From positions 8,470,701 through 8,534,700 of the forward strand of contig OY979726.1 in the NCBI GenBank assembly GCA_963855995.1: a DNA stretch of 64,000 bases, read 5' to 3'. Each line of letters opens with the position of its first letter. Position 1 is the stretch's first letter. A program made the translations under genes and the position numbers. Positions 54,655 to 61,431 of the stretch are shown piece after piece. The notes beneath the pieces were generated by a model. That model was given only the letters and a program-made list of their open reading frames with translations, made no database searches and was not told the origin of the DNA. This stretch comes from Muricea muricata (taxonomy: Eukaryota; Cnidaria; Anthozoa; Malacalcyonacea; Plexauridae).

Positions 54655-56888
54655 TTAAACGTCGGCTCTTAAACGTCGCCGTGATCGATTTTAGACGGCA
54701 ATTTTTAGTTGGCAGTCTGAGCATCTTTTTACTTTCAAATCGCTTCCAGAACGCCTAAAACGCGATTTTGATTATTGTAAGAGCGTTTCATTTCAGTCTC
54801 AAAGCATGTTGTAGGTTTCTCATTTCAACATGCTATTTTGCTCATGTTGATAGTTTGAGCGGCGAAAACATGATTGTGGACTTGCTAAGTTCTCCAATTT
54901 CGATTTAGAAGCAGCCTTTTAGCTACGCGATTTCAATATATCATTGGGCTCAACTCGTTCACTTTAGCACTCAAAACATTATTTTAAGCTCTAAAACGTC
55001 GCCGTGATCGATTTGAGACGGCAATTTTTAGTTGGCAGTCTGAGCATGTTTTTAGGCTCAAATCGCTTGCAGAACGCCTAAAACGCGATTTTTATGATTG
55101 TAAGAGCGTTTCTTTTCTGTCTCAAAGCATGTTGTAGGTTTCTCATTTCAACATGCTATTTTGCTCATGTCCATAGTTTGAGCGCCGAAAACATGATTGC
55201 GGACTTGCTAAGTTCTCCAATTTCGATTTAGAAGGTGTCTTTTAGGTCCGCGATTGCAATATATCATTGGGCTCAACTCGTTCACTTTAGCACTCAAAGC
55301 ATTCTTTAAAGCTCTAAAACGTCGATGTGATCGATTTGAGACGGCAATTTTTAGTTGGCAGTCAGAGCATCTTTTTACACTCAAATCGCTTCCAGAACGC
55401 CTAAAACGCGATTTTGAGGATTGTAAGAGCGTTTCTTTTCAGTCTCAAAGCATGTTGTAGGTCTCTCATTTCAACATGCTATTTTGCGCATGTCGATAGT
55501 TTGAGCGCCGAAAACGTGATTATGGACTTGCTAAGTTCTCCAATTTCGATTGAGAAGCTGTCCTTTAGGCCCGCGATTGAAATATATCATTGGGCTCAAC
55601 TCGTTCACTTTAGCACTCAAAACGTTATTTTAAGCTCTAAAACGTCGCCGTGATCGATTTGAGACGGCAATTTTAGTTGGCAGTCTGAGCATCTTTTTAC
55701 GCTCAAATCGCTTCCAGAACGCCTAAAACGCGATTTTGATTATTGTAAGAGCGTTTCTTTTGAGTTTCAAATCAGGTTGTAGGTTTCTCATTTCAACATG
55801 CTATTTTCATGATGTCGATAGTTTGAGCGCCGAAAACATGATTGCGGACTTGCTAAGTTCTCCAATTTCGATTTAGAAGCTGTCTTTTAGGTCTGCCATT
55901 GCAATATATCATTGGGATCAACTCGTTAATTTTTCACTCAAAACATCATTTTAAGCTCTAAAACGTCGCCGTGATCGATTTGAGACGGCAATTTTTAGTT
56001 GGCAGTCTTAGCATCTTTTTACGCTCAAATCTTTCCCAGAACGCCTAAAACACGATTTTGATTATTGTAAGAGCGTTTCTTTTCAGTTTCAAAGCAGGTT
56101 GTAGGTTTCTCATTTCAACATGCTATTTTCATGATGTCGATAGTTTGAGCGCCGAAAACGTGATTGCGGACTTGCTAAGTTCTCCAATTTCGATTTAGAA
56201 GCTGTCTTTTAAGTCCGCGATTGCAATATATCATTGGGCTCAACTCGTTCACTTTAGCACTCAAAACATTATTTCAAGCTACTAAACGTCGCCGTGATCG
56301 ATTTGAGGCGGCAATTTTTAGTTGGTAGTCTGAGCATGTTTTTACGCTCAAATCGTTTCCAGAACGCCTAAAACGCGATTTTGATGATTGTAAGAGCGTT
56401 TCTTTTTAGTTTCATAGCATGTTGCAGGTTTCTCATTTCAAGATGCTATTTTGCTCATGTCGATAGTTTGAGCGACGAAAACATGATTGCGGACTTGCTA
56501 AGTTCTCCAATTTCGATTTAGAAGCTGTCTTTTAGGTCCGCGATTGCAATATATCATTGGGCTCAACTCGTTCACTTTAGCACTCAAAACATTATTTTAA
56601 GCTATTAAACGTCGCCGTGATCGATTTGAGGCGGCAATTTTTAGTTGGCAGTCTGAGCATGTTTTTACATTCAAATCGTTTCCAGAACGCCTAAAACACG
56701 ATTTTGATGATTGTAAGAGCGTTTCTTTTCAGTCTCATAGAGTGTTGCAGGTTTCTCATTTCAAGATGCTATTTTGCTCATGTCGATAGTTTGAGCGCCG
56801 AAAACATGATTGCGGACTTGCTAAGTTCTCCAATTTCGATTTAGAAGCTGTCTTTTAGGTCCGCGATTGCAATATATCATTGGGCTCA

Positions 56889-56994
56889 AATCGATCACGG
56901 CGACTTTTTCGAGCTTAAAATAATGTTTTGAGTGCTAAAGTGAACGAGTTGAGCCCAATGATATATTGCAATCGCGGACCTAAAAGACAGCTTC
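56889..56994 (-). repeat. Reversed satellite stretch 5 (~106 bp, short isomer)
   Basis: Same structure and the same GACTTTTTCGAGC variant as stretch 3, from which it lies 8,228 bp away. Its right flank differs: GTCGGCTCTAAAACGTCGCC and GATTTGAGACGG instead of GGCTCTTAAACG and GATTTTAGACGG. A recombination junction therefore lies at about 57,000, and the forward GAGTCAGC monomer that precedes stretch 3 is missing. Confidence 0.9.
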
Positions 56995-57003
56995 TTAAAC
57001 GTC

Positions 57004-58376
57004 GGCTCTAAAACGTCGCCGTGATCGATTTGAGACGGCAATTTTTAGTTGGCAGTCTGAGCATGTTTTTACGCTCAAATCGCTTGCAGAACGCCTAAAA
57101 CGCGATTTTTATGATTGTAAGAGCGTTTCTTTTCTGTCTCAAAGCATGTTGTAGGTTTCTCATTTCAACATGCTATTTTGCTCATGTCCATAGTTTGAGC
57201 GCCGAAAACATGATTGCGGACTTGCTAAGTTCTCCAATTTCGATTTAGAAGGTGTCTTTTAGGTCCGCGATTGCAATATATCATTGGGCTCAACTCGTTC
57301 ACTTTAGCACTCAAAGCATTGTTTCAAGCTCTAAAACCTCGCCGTGATCAATTTGAGACGGCAATTTTTAGTTGGCAGTCTGAGTATGTTTTTACGCTCA
57401 AATCGCTTCCAGAACGACTAAAACGCGATTTTGATGATTGTAAGAGCGTTTCTTTTCAGTTTCAAAGAAGGTTGTAGGTTTCTCATTTCAACATGCTATT
57501 TTCATGATGCCGATAGTTTGAGGGCCGAAAACATGATTGCGGACTTCCAAAGTTCTCCAATTTTGATTTAGAAGCTGTCTTTTAGGTCCGCGATTACAAT
57601 ATATCATTGGGCTCAACTCGTTCACTTTAGTACTAAAAACAACACTTTAAGCTTAAACGTCACCGTGATCGATTTGAGACGGCAATTTTTAGTTGGCAGT
57701 CTGAGCAAGTTTTTACGGTCAAATCGCTTCCAGAACGCCTAAAACGCGATTTTGATGATTGTAAGAGCGTTTCTTTTCAGTCTCAAAGCATGTTGTAGGT
57801 TTCTCATTTCAACATGCTATTTTCTCATGTCCATAGTTTGAGCGCCGAAAACGTGATTGCGGACTTGCTAAGTTCTCCAATTTCGATTTAGAAGCTGTCT
57901 TTTAGGTCCGCGATTGCAATATATCATTGGGCTCAACTCGTTCACTTTAGCACTCAAAGCATTATTTTAAGCTCTAAAACGTCGCCGTGATCGAATTTAG
58001 ACGGTAATTTTTAGTTGGCAGTCTGAGCATGTTTTCACGGTCAAATCGCTTCCAGAACGCCTAAAACGCGATTTTGATGATTGTAAGAGCGTTTCTATTC
58101 AGTCTCAGAGCATGTTGTAGGTTTCTCATTTCAACATGCTATTTTGCTCATGTTGATAGTTTGAGCGGCGAAAACATGATTGTGGACTTGCTAAGTTCTC
58201 CAATTTCGATTTAGAAGCAGTCTTTTAGCTACGCGATTTCAATATATCATTGGGCTCAACTCGTTCACTTTAGCACTCAAAACATTATTTTAAGCTCTAA
58301 AACGTCGCCGTGATCGATTTGAGACGGCAATTTTTAGTTGGCAGTCTGAGCTTGTTTTTACGCTCAAATCGCTTGC
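57004..58376 (+). repeat. Left flank of the filled site, paralogous to 39,580-40,952
   Basis: About 1.37 kb of satellite to the left of the element carries the same private variants as 39.6-40.95 kb, with a handful of differences (for example TTTTCACGGTC here against TTTTTACGGTC). It fixes the identity of the empty site and its target sequence. Confidence 0.88.
58374..58376. other. Target-site duplication TGC, left copy
   Basis: TGC directly precedes the left terminal repeat and recurs at 61,429-61,431. The unoccupied monomer variant (for example near 57,082) has a single TGC in CGCTTGCAGAACG. A 4-bp duplication is excluded, since the next bases outward are T on the left and G on the right. 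Confidence 0.87.
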
Positions 58377-58394
58377 CACGCTTGGCATAAAATG
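58377..58394 (+). repeat. Left terminal inverted repeat
   Basis: CACGCTTGGCATAAAATG, a perfect complement of the right end. Similarity continues with gaps to about 58,415: ACGCAAAATCGGCCAAGTTCG here against TAGCGAATTCGGCCAACTCG read inward from the right, giving an imperfect repeat of about 39 bp. Terminal repeats are where a transposase binds and cuts. Confidence 0.93.
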
Positions 58395-58399
58395 ACGCA
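58388..58399 (+). repeat. Subterminal repeat TAAAATGACGCA, left copy
   Basis: This 12-bp word overlaps the inner edge of the left terminal repeat. It recurs in the same orientation at 61,308-61,319. The core AATGACG also occurs reversed at 58,414-58,420 (CGTCATT). Repeated subterminal words are binding sites for the transposase in some families, CACTA among them; here that role is inferred. Confidence 0.5.
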
Positions 58400-58415
58400 A
58401 AATCGGCCAAGTTCG

Positions 58416-61390
58416 TCATTCATTTGATTCAGCGGTTGTCCGCAACAGTGTAGGAAAATTCAATATGGCGCATTTAATGAGTGGAAAAAAGAATGTTTTC
58501 GCGATTAAAAATTTTTGTTAGATTGTATCCCAACTTTTTCCCGAAACTATTAAAGCATGTGTGAATTTTGTTTGCACATTGTGAGTCGTACTGTTCTTAA
58601 TACATTGAAAGGATGAATGGCTTATTTGTCTCGTAAAGGAATTAATATAAATTTATTGGACATCGTATTTTGAATGGAACTTGTCACGGACTCACTGGTT
58701 TGAAAAAGCATATAAGGGGCATAAAAATTACTTGTTTCAGAGGAAAAGATTACTCACATGCTGGCAACTGAGGATACTTTCTTCAACTTATTTAAACGTA
58801 GAAGAGGAAAATTAGATAGGCTTTATCAAGATACTTGATCACTCCATTCACTTGATGAATCTCAAGTGCTTTAATATTTTATTGTTAGTTTGGCTTGTAT
58901 ATGAACTTATTGGCCAGGTTTGACTTTCTCGTTGTTACATTATTTGCCTTGCTTCTAAAAAGAATTTTTAAAAATTTGTTTATTGCTATAGCTAATTAGG
59001 CCAGGTCAGCATATTGCATTTATAAAGCTCAAGATCTGTCACTGTGTAGATGTATCAGTGTTTAATTCATATTGGATAATGTTTTGCTTATTCATTGATG
59101 AGTGAATATGTACAAACTAGAGTTGAATTGTAGCTGTTAGTATTTAATAAATGAATAAATTGAGTGTATTATACCAAAATTTTCTTTTATGACTTTTTAC
59201 AAATACACATTGTGTTATGTATTCACATTTGATACAAATTAGTTTCTACACCATTTTAATATTTTAATCCTGTTATTACATTATCAAATACTTTTATGGT
59301 ATCAAATGTGGAATTATTGCAGTGGTCACAATGCCCTTTTGGATAAATAACACCATATAATGTATGTTTCTGTAACAGCAAATCTGGCAGCTACTCAAGG
59401 TGAGGGTAATTTAATGGACACTGAAAAGGCCTGATTAGTGACACAAACAGAAGTACAAAAAAAAATCACCACTTGAACAATGTTTGTTGCTTTAACATCA
59501 GTTTACTCTGTTATTTTCCTGACCACTTACCAATCAAGTGATAAACTAATGATGTTTGGTCAGTAATTAGTAGAAAATGTTTACTCAAAATACATTTTGT
59601 TACTTCACCAAGTCTAATTCTACACAGCTAAAGTTGTATGGAGATGGCCTGGACACGGTGTCCTCTTGCAACTCTTACTCAAATATTGTTTATACATATT
59701 GGTTGCAAAACTAAAAGGTTAGTCAGATATATCTCTGGCTACTGTGCACAAGCATCATCTTGGAATAGAATTTCCTAAATAAATGTGACACACATGTACA
59801 GTAAAACAGAAAAATTGGGTGCATGCCCTTACCTCATCTGTTGTCGGACAGTGAAAAGGTGACAGCTTCTATCATTCCAAATATTGAAATAAAGTCATGT
59901 GCATTTGAGCAGAATTTATAGCTTGGACACTAAATCATTGACAAAAAGAACCCATTTTTGTTGTTAACCAAACTTACTCTAGTGATTTCTGCTTGGTGAG
60001 GTAACTAATGATATTGGACATAAGATTAATGACTTGTAAGTTTGGTAAATATCTTTCTTGTGTCAGTCAGTATATGTGTTGTTTGCCAATGTTTGTCAAG
60101 AATGCATTTTTTTACTGGAGCAGGAAATGACATGCTCTTATTTTATGAACTTGTAATCCATGATTAGTCAGTTATGTTAAATTGGGGAAGGCAATTAGGC
60201 AAACTCAACTACAGTACAATAAAACAACATACTTGCTTATTTGTCTACCTTGACACTATAATGAGTATGACATGCATGACCGTAGTCTGACAACAATTCC
60301 TTGTATTTTTAGTATATGCGAAAGACATGATTTTTTAATCAAAAGCACTTCATTACATGGTATTAAGTATTTTGAATTGCACAAGGCATGTCACATTGCC
60401 CTGACACAAGGCTGTCAAAGCTGTTGTCACTACTTACTCAGTGAAAACATTAAAAAACAGTTAGTCAAGAGGTATAAACATCGTATTTATGCAATCAGTA
60501 GACATAATTACACCTAAACCTTGAATTTTTACATTTACCATGAACTATGCAATATACTCAGTAAAAATTATTCTAATTCTAAACAAAAGCAAGAAGATTT
60601 TATGATCTTCTAGACCACAATAACAGTCTATTCCCCTGGAAATATATAGCGGCTAGATAAAACAAAAAAGAAAATATAAAATCCTAATCTCACTATGAAA
60701 AAGTACAGCGTCGTCTAGTAACATGTTAACATGTATACATTCTTTTGAATGAACAGATACTAGTATTGTTTACAAATATTAATATAAATATAGCCAGCTC
60801 GAGGAGATAAACAACTGCCCGATCATCCTATAAAGTACTGAAAATAGATCACTAACTATTTTGTAGTCATTTCGCTTGTCTGGTCGATAATTCCACCTTT
60901 TTCCTCGTCCTTTGTAACCCCAGCATGTGTAATCTTTAAAGGTCCATTTAACAACACTTGCGTGCGGCGCTCTTATTTCAAAGCGCTTTGTCGCCGTTTA
61001 AATGCCAAATCCGAAAAAATAAAAACATACGTTTTTAGATAAAAGCCACAGGCTTGTTACCATGAAAAAATTCTGTACGAATTGATTAAAATACAAAAGT
61101 TATTTGAAGCCAAATTTCGGCAATTTTCATGTCACCTACTTCGACGCGCGATTCTCCAGGTATAGTCCTCAAAGAATGCTCAACCGCTGCAAAACAATAC
61201 GTGTAACTATGGCAACCTTGGTATCATTTTGATCCACTCGTCTCACTCTGTTGATCACAATTGTTTTTATTTATCTAAAGATAACCTGCAGTGCCCCGCA
61301 ACGGTATTAAAATGACGCATTTTTTAAGAAATAATTTAGGCACCATTCTTCCTAAAAATAAGCGCGCCGTCAAGAAAAAATTGTTACGCT
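58416..61390. other. Interior of the element: AT-rich, no recognisable gene
   Basis: About 2.98 kb with no similarity to the satellite that I can see. The ends (first ~120 bp and last ~450 bp) contain CpG-bearing sequence such as GCGGTTGTCCGCAAC, GTGCGGCGCTC and GGCGCGC (the last read on the minus strand). From about 58,980 to 60,700 I count only about six CpG. Two AATAAA hexamers (59,146-59,151 and 59,154-59,159) could serve as polyadenylation signals, but they are unremarkable in AT-rich DNA. An 81-codon frame at 60,272-60,517 looks accidental. The interior may be captured host DNA or the remnant of an autonomous element; I recognise neither. Confidence 0.7.
61308..61319 (+). repeat. Subterminal repeat TAAAATGACGCA, right copy
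   Basis: Exact 12-bp match to 58,388-58,399 in direct orientation, about 110 bp inside the right end. Three AATGACG cores within the terminal regions of one AT-rich element are suggestive but could be chance. Confidence 0.45.
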
Positions 61391-61410
61391 CGAGTTGGCC
61401 GAATTCGCTA

Positions 61411-61428
61411 CATTTTATGCCAAGCGTG
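61411..61428 (-). repeat. Right terminal inverted repeat
   Basis: CATTTTATGCCAAGCGTG, the exact reverse complement of the left 18 bases. The imperfect extension reaches inward to about 61,391 through CGAGTTGGCCGAATTCGCTA. Confidence 0.93.
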
Positions 61429-61431
61429 TGC
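61429..61431. other. Target-site duplication TGC, right copy
   Basis: TGC directly follows the right terminal repeat and is followed by AGAACGCC, the normal continuation of the interrupted monomer. Confidence 0.87.

Larger units (their letters stand above)
52494..56994 (+). repeat. Long-range duplication, copy 2 (partner 43,620-48,767)
   Basis: This is the shorter copy of the pair, lacking two whole monomers just before the reversed stretch at 56.9 kb. It holds a longer reversed stretch (54,289-54,654) and a short one (56,889-56,994), in the same relative order as copy 1. Just right of its end, at about 57,000, similarity switches to the 39.6 kb locus, so the copy ends in a recombination junction. 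Confidence 0.82.
1..58376 (+). repeat. Main part of a ~322-323 bp tandem satellite array
   Basis: The same monomer repeats without a break, about 181 times, head to tail. Recurrent landmarks in order are GCTCTAAAACGTCGCC, GATCGATTTGAGACGG, AGTTGGCAGTCTGAGCAT, CGCTCAAATCGCTTCCAG, CGCCTAAAACGCGATTTT, GTAAGAGCGTTTCTTTTC, ATGTTGTAGGTTTCTCATT, GTTTGAGCGCCGAAAAC, GCGGACTTGCTAAGTTCTCC and ATTGCAATATATCATTGG. Offsets between duplicated monomers are integer multiples of about 322.5 bp (645, 1289, 1616, 1935). Monomers differ by scattered substitutions and small indels. Apart from five short reversed stretches all are in one orientation. No gene is visible. A structural, heterochromatic or centromeric role is an inference from the organisation, not something the sequence proves. 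Confidence 0.98.
19851..58376 (+). repeat. Right variant block of the satellite
   Basis: Monomers here mostly carry ACATTATTTTAAG or GCATTATTT, and GCTCATGTCGATAG, CATGATGTCGATAG or CTCATGTCCATAG in place of GCTGATGTCG. Sub-classes include GAGGCGGCAAT with TTGCAGGTTTCTC (mostly 27.9-34.3 and 47.4-48.2 kb, also 56.3-56.8 kb), GTGACGCCAAT (25-33, 38-39, 45, 51.7 and 54 kb) and TTTAGACGGTAAT (34.7-37, 40.6, 49.7-50.7, 58 and 63-64 kb). The classes are interspersed through block duplication and not sorted into pure arrays. All five reversed stretches lie in this block. Confidence 0.75.
58377..61428. mobile_element. Non-autonomous DNA transposon with 18-bp terminal inverted repeats
   Basis: A 3,052-bp segment unrelated to the satellite interrupts one monomer. 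Its first 18 bases, CACGCTTGGCATAAAATG, are exactly reverse-complemented at its end, and TGC is repeated on both sides, where the uninterrupted monomer class reads CGCTTGCAGAACG with one TGC. That is the signature of a cut-and-paste DNA transposon with a 3-bp target duplication. A CAC start with a 3-bp duplication resembles EnSpm/CACTA elements, but the ends are not the usual CACTA or CACTG; Academ-type elements also make 3-4 bp duplications. No reading frame above 81 codons is present and none resembles a transposase to me, so it would need a transposase from elsewhere. Family assignment is tentative. Confidence 0.9.

Noticed and set aside
1..58376. CRISPR-like regular repeats
   Set aside because: The repeat fills the whole period of 322-323 bp with no unique spacers; this is satellite organisation.
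58651..58812. 54-codon stop-free stretch near the left end of the element, rich in aromatic and basic residues
   Set aside because: It has no ATG at the start, stops on both sides, and no family resemblance that I can support; it could be a decayed exon but there is no evidence.
60272..60517. 81-codon frame inside the element
   Set aside because: AT-rich DNA of this length yields such a frame by chance. I see no catalytic DDE motif, zinc finger or other recognisable domain, and no second exon.
58377..61428. hAT, Tc1/mariner, piggyBac or Harbinger assignment of the element
   Set aside because: The 3-bp TGC duplication excludes the 8-bp, TA and TTAA duplications of the first three, and it is not the TWA-type site usual for Harbinger.
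58377..61428. Retrotransposon or LTR element
   Set aside because: The ends are inverted, not direct, repeats. There is no 3' poly(A) end, no primer-binding site and no reverse transcriptase frame.
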